From: Streptomyces phyllanthi
Lineage (GTDB): Bacteria; Actinomycetota; Actinomycetes; Streptomycetales; Streptomycetaceae
Reading direction: 5' to 3'
Length of the DNA stretch: 64,000 nt
Assembly (NCBI RefSeq): GCF_009377205.1
Contig: NZ_VJZE01000008.1
Span: 1-64,000, forward strand
The notes beneath the pieces were generated by a model, which saw nothing but the letters and a program-made list of their open reading frames with translations, was not told the DNA's origin and searched no databases. Made by a program: the position numbers and the translations under genes. This document shows positions 29,301-36,397 of this stretch, piece after piece (the stretch's first letter is position 1; every line of letters begins with the position of its first letter).

Positions 29301-31176
29301 ACTTGGTGGCCAGGGTGTCGACGAGTTCGGTGCCCTTGTCGTTGACCGTGTCCGCCAGCTCGTCGAACTTGTCCTCGAAGTCCGCCGCCGCTTCCTTGCC
29401 GATGGCGCGGAGGTCCTTGGGCAGGGTGTCGACCGCGTGCTTGAGGTCCTTGCGACCCTTGGCGATGCGGTCCTTGGAGCGGCGCAGCTCGTGTTCGACG
29501 GTGTCGGCGATGTCGGAGATGACCTGGCGCATCGCGGTCAGGTAGTTGTCCCGGGCGCGTTCGTAGATCCGGTTGGCCTCCTCCGGGAGGTCGGCGAACA
29601 GGTCCTTTACCCAGCGGGCCTTGCCTCCCCAACCGGAGTAGCGGCGGGCCTTGTACTCGTCCATGCCCCGGGTGTGCTCGTCGGTGAACCGGTCCCTCGC
29701 CCGCTTCTCGCCGCTGGTGAACTGGTCGTCGACCTTCTTGTCCAGGTCGGACAGGATTTTCTCGACGTCGCACTTGGTGTCGTCGAACACCTTCTGCAGC
29801 AGGGCGGTGACCTTCGTGCGCTTGTCCTCGTCGCGGCCCTTGGTGCCCTGCTTGCCGACAGAGACCTGCCGGCCGGTGACGACCCGGGTGGCGTGTATGG
29901 CCCCCATCGCGGCCGCGCCCCGGGTCGCCGCCGTGGCCTTGACCTTCTTCAACTCGGCCGCCTCGCCCGCGCGCAGCTCCTGCGGGGCGGCCGCCGAGTG
30001 GGCCTCCATCGCCTTCTTGTCCCGCACCGCCTTGTCGAAACTCGGCTCACGCGCGTTCTTCATCGACAGCTGCTGCTCGGTGACCTGCGCTGATGCCATC
30101 TGCTGGTTGACCTGGTCCGGACCCGCGGACATGTCCGTCGCCGAGGCCGGCAACACGTCCGGGGCGGCCTGATTCGGGTTCGGGGCACCCGGCTTGCCCG
30201 GCACCTTGTCCGCCGCCAGCGGCACCACCTGTTTGGCGTCCGGGGCCGACTGCGGCGTGGCGGCGGTGGTGTCGGCGATCTCCCGGGCCGCGGCGTCCTT
30301 GCCCTCACCGACCTTGCCCTGGACCTCGGTCTTGACTTCCTCGGCCTTGCCCGACTCCCCGAAGCTGTCCGCCTCGTCCAGGTTCTTCGGGGCCCGGTCC
30401 CTGATGGCCTTCTCGACCGCGGCGATGAACGACCTCTTGTCGAACTCCTTGGGCTGGGCGGCGTCCATGTCCTCGGCGTGCGCCGCCTTGCCGCGGGCCT
30501 CCTGGTCGTCGGCCGGTGGCACCGCGGCGCCCTGTGCGGCACCGGCTTCCGCGGCCGGGGGCGGGTGGCTCGACGCCACACGCTGCTTCTTGGCCGCGAC
30601 GTCCTTCTTCAAAGCCTGGAACTTCGGATCGGCACCCGGTGACCTCGGACCCGCTGCTTCCTTCTTCTTTGCGCCCTCGTCGGGAGGACGGTCCTCGGTG
30701 CCTTTCGCGTCCTTCTTGTCGGAGGCGGGTACGGGCGGGGCCATCGCCTTCCGGACAGGCTTCGGCTCCGGCCTTTTCCCCGGCTCGGGCTTCTTCGCCG
30801 ACTGCCGCTGTGCCGGGAGCTGTTGCTGTGCTGAGGTGGGTTGCTGAGCAGTGGGCAACGCACCCGCCTGAGCCGCGACGGCCTGGTTCCCGACCAGGTC
30901 CTGCCCGGCCAGCATCATCTGCCCGGCCCATCCGGACCGACCGGGCCCGGTACCCGGTGGCGAGCCACCCATCGCAGCGGTCACCGCCGCGTTGCCGACC
31001 ACCGCTCCAGCCCGAACGACAGCCGATGGGCCCGGTTCCATCGCCGAGCCCGACGCACGCGCGGCGGGCACACGCAGGTCCGACACCTCTGGCCCCGTCC
31101 GCACGCGCGCATCACGCACCGGCGACACCGCCGGTGTCGCCGGGCGCGACGAGCGGACCTTGATGGGCACAGGCAT
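26398..31176 (-). CDS. Large polymorphic toxin with eCIS-cargo-like N-terminus and HExxH C-terminus
   Basis: A 1592-residue protein starting at ATG 31176. Residues 1-120 are Ala/Pro-rich with two GNxAV motifs (GNAAV 61-65, GNQAV 96-100), a hallmark I associate with proteins loaded by extracellular contractile injection systems. Residues ~120-400 are Pro/Lys/Gln-rich and disordered. Residues ~400-730 are long amphipathic helices. Residues ~735-905 hold hydrophobic helices (LGILVMIAGLLGLSWP, LLPTIIIAGVTWIVSLF, IPVLIGALAAILGIGGIAG). A very basic linker at ~945-1002 (KPKKPKKPTRPRDRDKPARP) precedes a ~590-residue C-terminal domain ending with SVTLAHELAHDIIFAL, an HExxH zinc motif at 1553-1557. The layout fits injection leader, translocation helices and toxic domain. 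The activity could be proteolytic but is unproven. There is no signal peptide and no CIS structural gene in the window. Confidence 0.85.
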   Translation of the reverse strand: MPVPIKVRSSRPATPAVSPVRDARVRTGPEVSDLRVPAARASGSAMEPGPSAVVRAGAVVGNAAVTAAMGGSPPGTGPGRSGWAGQMMLAGQDLVGNQAVAAQAGALPTAQQPTSAQQQLPAQRQSAKKPEPGKRPEPKPVRKAMAPPVPASDKKDAKGTEDRPPDEGAKKKEAAGPRSPGADPKFQALKKDVAAKKQRVASSHPPPAAEAGAAQGAAVPPADDQEARGKAAHAEDMDAAQPKEFDKRSFIAAVEKAIRDRAPKNLDEADSFGESGKAEEVKTEVQGKVGEGKDAAAREIADTTAATPQSAPDAKQVVPLAADKVPGKPGAPNPNQAAPDVLPASATDMSAGPDQVNQQMASAQVTEQQLSMKNAREPSFDKAVRDKKAMEAHSAAAPQELRAGEAAELKKVKATAATRGAAAMGAIHATRVVTGRQVSVGKQGTKGRDEDKRTKVTALLQKVFDDTKCDVEKILSDLDKKVDDQFTSGEKRARDRFTDEHTRGMDEYKARRYSGWGGKARWVKDLFADLPEEANRIYERARDNYLTAMRQVISDIADTVEHELRRSKDRIAKGRKDLKHAVDTLPKDLRAIGKEAAADFEDKFDELADTVNDKGTELVDTLATKYTDAVKAVDAEIAAEKEKNKGLVSKAADAIGGVINTIRELGRMLMGVLRKAASAVGLILKDPVGFLGRLISGVGGGLKLFMKNAGRHLQQGVLAWLLGSGVTAGLRLPTTFDVLGILVMIAGLLGLSWPNIRARLARKVNPKAMAAAETGKDAIPIVVEARKRGVAGLWSDLKSRVGDLKKDLISKLGSYLLPTIIIAGVTWIVSLFNPASAFIRACKMIIDIVRFIVTQGRQIIEFVNTVLDAVIAIARGGTGGVPALVERALARSIPVLIGALAAILGIGGIAGKVKQIFQEISRPVNRAINWVIDKITGLLKKLWSKIKPKPKKPKKPTRPRDRDKPARPRKPRKPVKPKRPRKPKKSDRPKDRRRKDRRTDKDKRRALDAAIRDANRLIDAEGATVKSVRKGLPRIKRRHRLKSIRLVETGELHVIKLSINPDGESDKANLTFPYELGKARDSIDLVDVDHAHSTLRAVQNVTEEPHRAAFIVNMIAIPKEITNNPKVAARYLTDAWASSKTEKPVAAIRTAVIIGVNAAEGLDTSDKERGKQSVIVAINAVDRPHDLLMAVFGFTWTPRWMDTSGNRKRAVPIEMVRARFRGLDKAGKEAALTKERAQMRGQNVPFGLLRGKVFNSPYTRDAKGYLSEVNKRVYVLLQDPDSTVSAPGGPGVLAAYENILNDVKSDPMMVIGGYDFERFDWKRAKTESLTVQLTILSNRIDRAIRFAIGKRHPDVLYPSEPSTLVKVWEAEVLDVFRRLDEQASDTAREVLPFGIGPSEGHNFRKWLKALFRGDFSVIYDPQASVSTDPKPGSPARRLIRSAQDVINAVKRRGKPAYGLFLQSQTTASAQNLAEALFMKDPKIRKRGKGLIQTEIFRHVERVIILMTENPGMTARDPRIRQILHDLANAVNELSGSTLAQRNKDFEKSVTLAHELAHDIIFALTSRKLRSTWRKLGRALRQAERQGPGQGTE

Positions 31177-31418
31177 GGTTGCCGCAGGATCGCACCCGTG
31201 ACGTCGCGGCAGCGCCTTGGCGACGTCACGGGTACGTCACCGGTGGAGCCGACGCGCCCGCTCCTCCGAGCGCGTTCCGGGTCGGGTCCCGGCGGTGATC
31301 AGCCCCTGCCTCACCGAGGACTGCGGCGCTGCTCGCCCGGCAGCAACTGGCCGTCCCGGTGGCGAAGAACAGCCACATCCGCTGTGTGTGGGGGCGGGCT
31401 CAACGCCTGTAGGGCGCG

Positions 31419-31495
31419 CTCAGCGGCTACTCAGCGGCTACTCAGCGGCTACTCAGCGGCTACTCAGCGGCTGCTCAGCGGCTGCTCAGCGGCTT
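31419..31495. repeat. 11-bp tandem repeat, seven copies
   Basis: CTCAGCGGCTA is repeated head to tail seven times; the last three copies differ only at the final base (G, G, T). The repeat covers the stop codon and last codons of the FG-GAP gene on the minus strand. Because 11 is not a multiple of 3, a change in copy number would change the protein C-terminus. Confidence 0.95.
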
Positions 31496-32959
31496 GCCGT
31501 AATGCTGAGCCGTGGACAGGTACGGAAGACCGAGCGTGCGGGGCGAGAAGGCCGCCGAGCCGTCGGCCGAGCCGCTGGGGAGAAGCCATACGGCGCCCAG
31601 GGAGGCGTTCTCGCCAGGGGATCCGACCGTGACATCCGGTACGCCGTCGGCATTGCAGTCGCCCGTGGCGAGGGCCGCTCCGAAGGCGTCGCCCGCCTCG
31701 GCGACGCCCGGGACGCCGGGCGTGGCCTGGTTCCAGGAGACGGACGTGGCAGCGCCGTTGGCATCGAGCAGGCCCTGAGCGCCGCCGTGGAGCAGCCAGG
31801 CGGCGCCCGCCCCCGCTCTGCTTCCGATGGCCTCGCCGGGAGCGCCCGCGATCAGGTCGTCGCGGCCGTCGCGGTTGACGTCGGCGACGGCGAGGGCGGC
31901 GCCGAAGCGGTCGTCGGCCTCGGCGACGCCCGGGACGCCCGTCGTGTCCTGGTTGAGGGTTTGGGCGCGGCTGCCGAACGAGCCGCCCGCTGGGCTTTGG
32001 TAGTGGATATGGATGCCGCCCCCCTTGGCGAGTTCTTCGGGGCCGCACGGGTCGTCGATGTTCTCGTCGGCGATCTCACGGCATTCGCCGAGCGCCAGGT
32101 CGTCGTGGCCGTCGCCGTCGAAGTCGCCGGCGGCCAGGGCGGTCACGCCGGCGTTGTCCGTGTTCCAGAAGTTGGCCATCGCGGACCGGTCGGCGTCCCA
32201 CTTCCACAGGCGCACGTGGGACTGCGTGTTGGGGGCGCCCGCGGTCCAGTACGCCACGGCCAGGTCCGCCGTGCCGTCGCTGTCGAAGTCGCCGGTGACC
32301 AGGACGGGGGCGCGGCCGCCCATGGGGGCGGCGACGACGGTGGTGACCATGCTGTCTTCGCCTTGGATGACACGGGCGACGACCTTGTCCGTGCCGCCGA
32401 TGACGATCTCCTTGTTGCCGTCGATGCCGCCGGTCAGGTCGGCTGCCGCGACCGATTTGCCGTACGCAGCCGACGGCGACGGCCCGGTGAGGACCGTCGA
32501 CCCCGGTCCCGGCCCGTCCTGCGAGCCGCCTACGGCGATGACCATGCCCGCGTCCGTACCGCGGTCGATGACGTCCTCGCCGGGGACACCGGCGAGCAAC
32601 TCCGCGATGCCGTCGCCGTTGAGGTCCGTCAGGGCCACGGATGCGCCGAAGCGGTCGCCCGCCTCCGGGGTGCCGGGAACCTCGGGAGTGGTCTGGGTGA
32701 CACGGATGCTTCCATGGGCGCCGACGCCCTTCGGGCCGCCCCAGACGATGTTCACGTACCCGGCCTTGGTCTGACCGCCGACGGTCCCGTCCGGGACGCC
32801 GACGGCGAGGTCCGCGTAGCCGTCGCCGTTGAAGTCGCTCGTTGTGGTGCGGGATGTGGCAGCGGTGGCGCCGGACGGGAGTACGAACCCGGCGGTGGCC
32901 GCGGCGACTGCGATGGCGTACGTCAGGATGCGGCGGTTGTGTGGCACGGAGGCCCCCAC
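31475..32959 (-). CDS. Secreted FG-GAP (integrin alpha-like) repeat protein
   Basis: A 494-residue protein with an N-terminal Sec signal peptide (RRILTYAIAVAAATAGFVLP followed by SGATAAT). It then has about seven FG-GAP units with calcium-binding DxNxDGxxD loops: DFNGDGYADLAVGVPDG, DLNGDGIAELLAGVPGED, DFDSDGTADLAVAY, DFDGDGHDDLALGE, DVNRDGRDDLIAGAPGE, DCNADGVPDVTVGSPGE. These build a seven-bladed extracellular propeller, commonly found in Streptomyces secreted proteins of unknown ligand. The C-terminus GKPLSSR and the stop at 31475-31477 lie inside an 11-bp tandem repeat. It is transcribed toward the 1592-residue toxin gene but separated from it by about 300 bp, so co-transcription is uncertain. 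Confidence 0.9.
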   Translation of the reverse strand: MGASVPHNRRILTYAIAVAAATAGFVLPSGATAATSRTTTSDFNGDGYADLAVGVPDGTVGGQTKAGYVNIVWGGPKGVGAHGSIRVTQTTPEVPGTPEAGDRFGASVALTDLNGDGIAELLAGVPGEDVIDRGTDAGMVIAVGGSQDGPGPGSTVLTGPSPSAAYGKSVAAADLTGGIDGNKEIVIGGTDKVVARVIQGEDSMVTTVVAAPMGGRAPVLVTGDFDSDGTADLAVAYWTAGAPNTQSHVRLWKWDADRSAMANFWNTDNAGVTALAAGDFDGDGHDDLALGECREIADENIDDPCGPEELAKGGGIHIHYQSPAGGSFGSRAQTLNQDTTGVPGVAEADDRFGAALAVADVNRDGRDDLIAGAPGEAIGSRAGAGAAWLLHGGAQGLLDANGAATSVSWNQATPGVPGVAEAGDAFGAALATGDCNADGVPDVTVGSPGENASLGAVWLLPSGSADGSAAFSPRTLGLPYLSTAQHYGKPLSSR

Positions 32960-33027
32960 TCGGTCGACGGGGTGCGGGACACCTGGTGTGACCGCCGAAG
33001 GGCGGGGCTGGTTGTACGGAGTTCACC

Positions 33028-33228
33028 AGTGTTTGGCGCAGGCCCCTGACCACCCTCGAGACCGACCCGATTTTCCAGGACGTCAGCGTCACGTTTCTGT
33101 CCGACAGAGCTCACGACACCGAGGCGACCAGCGCGATGTTCCGGCGGCTCAGTTCCGGGCACAAGATTTTTCTACTGGCCATCGCCAAGCTGGTCCAGGT
33201 CGTCACGGAACGGTGCGACGCCCCGCGC
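33028..33228 (+). pseudogene. SMC/OLD-like ABC ATPase fragment (signature motif only)
   Basis: An open frame reads RPLTTLETDPIFQDVSVTFL then AHDTEATSAMFRRLSSGHK and IFLLAIAKLVQVVTER. LSSGHK followed by a hydrophobic strand is the ABC-signature helix of AAA_21/OLD-like ATPases; the Walker B (LLDEPE) that should follow ER is missing and replaced by CDAPRRYVG. Walker A is also absent. It is a roughly 65-codon orphan fragment just upstream of the DUF6236 gene. Confidence 0.65.
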
Positions 33229-33288
33229 CGCTATGTTGGTCCCCTGATCGCCGGCCCGGTGGCGCCGACGCCGACGCTGGGGGGAGCG

Positions 33289-34317
33289 ATGGCCGTCCTT
33301 CTCTACTATCCGCTGGTGAACCCGCCACAGGAGATCCTGCATCAGTCGCTCCTGTACTGGGACGGGATCGCGTCCGTCGTGCCGAAGGCCCCCGAGGTCT
33401 ACGAGGCCGTCCTGGCGCCGGAGCTGGCGGAGCTCAAGGACCGGCAGCTGTATACGCCCGTGGCGCTCTGGGACGAAGCCCTCGAACCGTTCGAGGCGCC
33501 CCGGCACAACCCGGTCTTCGTCCGGGCGAGTTCGGCGTCCATGGTGCTGTGCGAGGAGCTGCGGCGGATGGCGGACCGCCCGCGTCCGCCGCGTGTCTGC
33601 GATCCGCCCGACAGCTTCCTCTACGTCTCCAAGGTCAGCGCCTGGCTGCTGGACGAGCTGCTCTCCCTCGGTCTAGCCGCCCCCTACCCCCGCGAGTTGT
33701 GGGCGGTGGCGGTGCCGAAGGAGGTCCAGACACTGATCGTCGGGGTTCTCGCCCGGGAGGTCGTGGGCGAACTCGGTATGGCGTACGACAGGGCCTTCGT
33801 GCCGTACACGGACAGCGCGGACGCACACCGGTGGTCGCTGCAATCCCCCTACAACAGCCGGGCGTTGGCCTGGGAGATGGAGCTCGGCCGGCTGCTGCCC
33901 GTGCCCGCGCCCGGCACGACGACCGCCCAGGTGCTCCAGTTCCGCGAGCGGTACGCGGATGAGCGGCTGCGCCTGATGCGGGCCGTCCACCGGCTGCTGG
34001 GCGAGCTGCGGCGCGACTACGAGCACCCCGCGGATGTCTTCGCCCAGCTGCGGGTGGAGCTCGCGCAGGCGGTCGAGGACTACCGGGCGGCGGCGCGCGG
34101 CAGCCGCCTCGCCTGGGTCCACCGGTCGGTGATGGTGGCCATCGCGCTCGCCGCCGCGGCGGGCGGCACCTTGCTGCAGCCCGATCTCGGCTGGCTGCTG
34201 GGCACCGTCGGCGGGTACACCCTGAATGTGGCCACCCGGGAGATCCGCCCGCTGACGAAGGCCAGAAAAGGGCATGACTTCAGCTATCTGCACCGGGTCC
34301 AGAACAACCTGTCCTGA
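33289..34317 (+). CDS. DUF6236-family protein
   Basis: A 342-residue protein. The ATG at 33289 was chosen because a GGGGGGAG site lies 4-10 bp upstream and the protein then begins MAVLLYYPLVNPPQEILHQS followed by LLYWDGIASVVP, the typical opening of DUF6236 proteins; the longer in-frame reading only adds the tail of an unrelated ATPase fragment. The central domain is alpha/beta, and near the C-terminus a hydrophobic stretch (SVMVAIALAAAAGGTLL) may be a membrane segment, followed by a basic tail. The biochemical function of this family is unknown to me. It is followed after 15 bp by another gene with a good Shine-Dalgarno, so the two form an operon. Confidence 0.75.
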   Translation: MAVLLYYPLVNPPQEILHQSLLYWDGIASVVPKAPEVYEAVLAPELAELKDRQLYTPVALWDEALEPFEAPRHNPVFVRASSASMVLCEELRRMADRPRPPRVCDPPDSFLYVSKVSAWLLDELLSLGLAAPYPRELWAVAVPKEVQTLIVGVLAREVVGELGMAYDRAFVPYTDSADAHRWSLQSPYNSRALAWEMELGRLLPVPAPGTTTAQVLQFRERYADERLRLMRAVHRLLGELRRDYEHPADVFAQLRVELAQAVEDYRAAARGSRLAWVHRSVMVAIALAAAAGGTLLQPDLGWLLGTVGGYTLNVATREIRPLTKARKGHDFSYLHRVQNNLS

Positions 34318-34332
34318 AGGGAGCTGACCGCA

Positions 34333-35298
34333 ATGCCAAAACAGTACGGGCAGAGCGGCAGGGTCCGGCTGCTCGACGGGCAACCCTGGGACATCGAGAT
34401 CACCGAACCCGGCGGTCACCGGGAGCCGTACACCACCCAACTGCTGCGCGCGGGCGATCCACGGCAGGGGGGCGTCCGCCGCGTCGACATCGGTCCGTTC
34501 ACGCCGACGTACGCCGATCTGGACCACACCCTCGGGCTGCTCGGCCTGGTGAGAGGGGGAACGGAGCGCTCCGGCACCCTCGAAGCGGGCAAGGTGCTGG
34601 AGCTGTTCCGATGGCACCACGGGCCGCGCGACGACCCGGCGGCCAAGCGGGCCGCCGTGCGGCTGGCCCTGTCCCGCGGCGTCGAGAGCCTCACCGTGAC
34701 GCTGCCGGTCGCCGAGGCCGGGCGGCTGCGGACGGCCCTCCTGGACGAGATCGCCAGGGAAGGCGACTCCTTCCGCGCCGAGGAACTCGTGGAATTGGCG
34801 GCCGCACTCGACGAGGCGGACGGGGTACGCGTCCTCCTGTCCGTCCTGCAGGCGACCGATCTGCCCGGCGAGCTGAGGCGCGGACGGTACTCCGCACCGG
34901 ACCAGGAGGTCAGCCCCGAACTCGACCGGCTGGCCGCACTGATCGAGCAGAGCCGTTTCAGCTCCGGCCCCTGGCAATCCCTGCGGCAGACCCTGCAGGA
35001 CACCCTGCGCGCGGCCCTCGCCCACCCGGGCGCTCAAGGCCTGGCGGCGCGCGACGAACTCCTTGAACTCCTCGCGCGCTTCGCCTGGGCACACCGCGGC
35101 GCGACGCGAGCGGACGACACCGAGCAGCAGCGCCTCCAGGCCGAGCGATCCCCCGTGCCCGAAGCCGCCTCGCCGGCCCGGCCCGTACCTGATCGGCCCT
35201 TACTCGATCAGGCCGTACGTGATCGGCCCGCCCTGGACGAGGCGGTGGTCGCGCCCGTGCGGCGGGCCCGCCGCCGATGGCCCTTCACGCGACGCTGA
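34333..35298 (+). CDS. Unknown protein, operon partner of DUF6236
   Basis: A 321-residue soluble protein with AAGGGAG 8 bp ahead of the ATG, 15 bp after the DUF6236 gene. It begins with a beta-rich segment (SGRVRLLDGQPWDIEITEPG) and continues with Leu/Ala/Arg-rich helices (AALIEQSRFSSGPWQSLRQT). The C-terminal ~50 residues are a Pro/Arg/Asp-rich tail with an internal near-repeat (RPLLDQAVRDRPALDEAV). I recognise no family or catalytic motif. Context suggests a two-gene module of unknown job. Confidence 0.65.
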   Translation: MPKQYGQSGRVRLLDGQPWDIEITEPGGHREPYTTQLLRAGDPRQGGVRRVDIGPFTPTYADLDHTLGLLGLVRGGTERSGTLEAGKVLELFRWHHGPRDDPAAKRAAVRLALSRGVESLTVTLPVAEAGRLRTALLDEIAREGDSFRAEELVELAAALDEADGVRVLLSVLQATDLPGELRRGRYSAPDQEVSPELDRLAALIEQSRFSSGPWQSLRQTLQDTLRAALAHPGAQGLAARDELLELLARFAWAHRGATRADDTEQQRLQAERSPVPEAASPARPVPDRPLLDQAVRDRPALDEAVVAPVRRARRRWPFTRR

Positions 35299-35387
35299 GA
35301 ACCCGTCCTCGCAGCTTCTCCGCGATCTGCCCGTACCGATCGACGCTGACGTCAGCTCTCCGCAGAGCAGAGATCCAAAGATGGTTC

Positions 35388-35741
35388 TTATCCGTGAGCT
35401 TCGGCGGCCTTCTTTTCGTTCTCGGCGATTCGCGCCTTGACGGCTGGGTCTCTGGCCAGGTCAGAGGGAAGCTTGGTAGTCGAGAAGACCAGAGCGGAAG
35501 CCACCTGGCTCGCTTGCAGGCCTTTCGTACGACGTAGGTCCGCGCCGCCCAGGTTCGCGCGTTGCAGGTCCGCGCCGCCCAGGTTCGCGCCGCCCAGGTT
35601 TGCTCCGCCCAGGTTCGCGCCGCCCAGGTTTGCTCCGCCCAGGTTCGCGCCCGTCAGGTCCGCGAAGGTCAGGGCCACCGGTTTTTCGCTGGGCAGGCGG
35701 CGCTGGAGTTCGATGCCGGGCAGGTACGCGATCTTCCGCAA
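35388..35741 (-). CDS. Pentapeptide-repeat protein, short, probably 5'-truncated
   Basis: A 117-residue frame with the run LTGANLGGANLGGANLGG continuing through ADLQRANLGGADLRRTKGL, i.e. about nine A(N/D)Lxx pentapeptides that would fold into a right-handed quadrilateral beta-helix. A helical tail follows (KLPSDLARDPAVKARIAEN). The first 25 residues do not look like a natural N-terminus, and the frame starts exactly where a phosphotransferase fragment begins on the opposite strand, so the 5' end was probably lost. The repeat is also a DNA repeat (15/30-bp units, 35545-35660) and could recombine. Confidence 0.6.
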   Translation of the reverse strand: MRKIAYLPGIELQRRLPSEKPVALTFADLTGANLGGANLGGANLGGANLGGANLGGADLQRANLGGADLRRTKGLQASQVASALVFSTTKLPSDLARDPAVKARIAENEKKAAEAHG

Positions 35742-35743
35742 CG

Positions 35744-36395
35744 CGGGGCTTGCCGCCCGGGCTGCTGGCCCGAGAGGCAGTCGTCCTGACCCTGCTCGCC
35801 GGGCAGGAAGGCATTCCCGTGCCCGGCCTCGTCGCCGTGGACGCCACTGCCGAACACTGCGACCACCCGACCCTGTTGATGTCCGCGCTGCCGGGCCGCG
35901 TCCGCGTGGACGCGGACGACCTCGACCGGCCCCTGGACCTGCTTGCGGCCCAGCTCGTCCGCGCCCACGGCGTCATACCGGACGAAAGACCGCGCACCTA
36001 CCAGGCGTGGACGTCCCCGGGGCGCGTACGGACCCCGGACGGGCCCCTGTGGGAGCGGGCCGTGGACGTGATCCGCCGCGACCCGCCGCCGTACGAAAGC
36101 CGCTTTCTGCACCGCGACTTCCACCCCGGGAACGTGCTTTTCACGGAAACGGGGTCCGAGCTGCGGATCACCGGTGTCGTGGACCGGGTCGAGACTTCAT
36201 GGGGACCCGCCGACCTGGACGTGGCACACTGCTCGACCGCGCTCACGCTGCTGCACGGGTCGGCGTACGGGCTGGACTTCCGCGAGCGGTACGAGGCACA
36301 CGGCGGCCGCGACCTCGCCGACGACCCCGACCACCTGTAACTGGCGGTTGCTCGACGCCCTGCACTACTGCCCCGACGCGGCGAAGCCGGCCGGG
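35744..36395 (+). pseudogene. Aminoglycoside phosphotransferase (APH) family fragment
   Basis: The frame reads GLPPGLLAREAVVLTLLAGQ, the Brenner motif FLHRDFHPGNVLFTE (catalytic Asp and Mg-binding Asn), and TGVVDRVETSWGPADLDVAH, where family members usually have VVDWVETSWGP. The N-terminal lobe is missing. Near 36339 the frame hits TAA; the homologous sequence continues one frame over as WRLLDALHYCPDAAKPAG before being cut off by a transposase gene at about 36398. It was once a Ser/Thr-kinase-fold phosphotransferase; now non-functional. Confidence 0.8.
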
Positions 36396-36397
36396 CC

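Noticed and set aside
27620..29773. 717-codon frame on the minus strand inside the large toxin gene, in a different frame
   Set aside because: Extremely Arg/Gly/His/Pro/Gln-rich with no family resemblance; the overlapping toxin frame has coherent helices, motifs and a good layout.
31419..31495. CRISPR array
   Set aside because: The units are 11 bp, contiguous and lack spacers, so it is a simple tandem repeat.
33136..33288. N-terminal extension of the DUF6236 protein to 33136
   Set aside because: The extra residues match an ATPase signature helix, and the ATG at 33289 has the strong ribosome site and the family's usual N-terminus.
35545..35660. CRISPR-like or regulatory direct repeats
   Set aside because: They encode in-frame ANLGG pentapeptides with no spacers.
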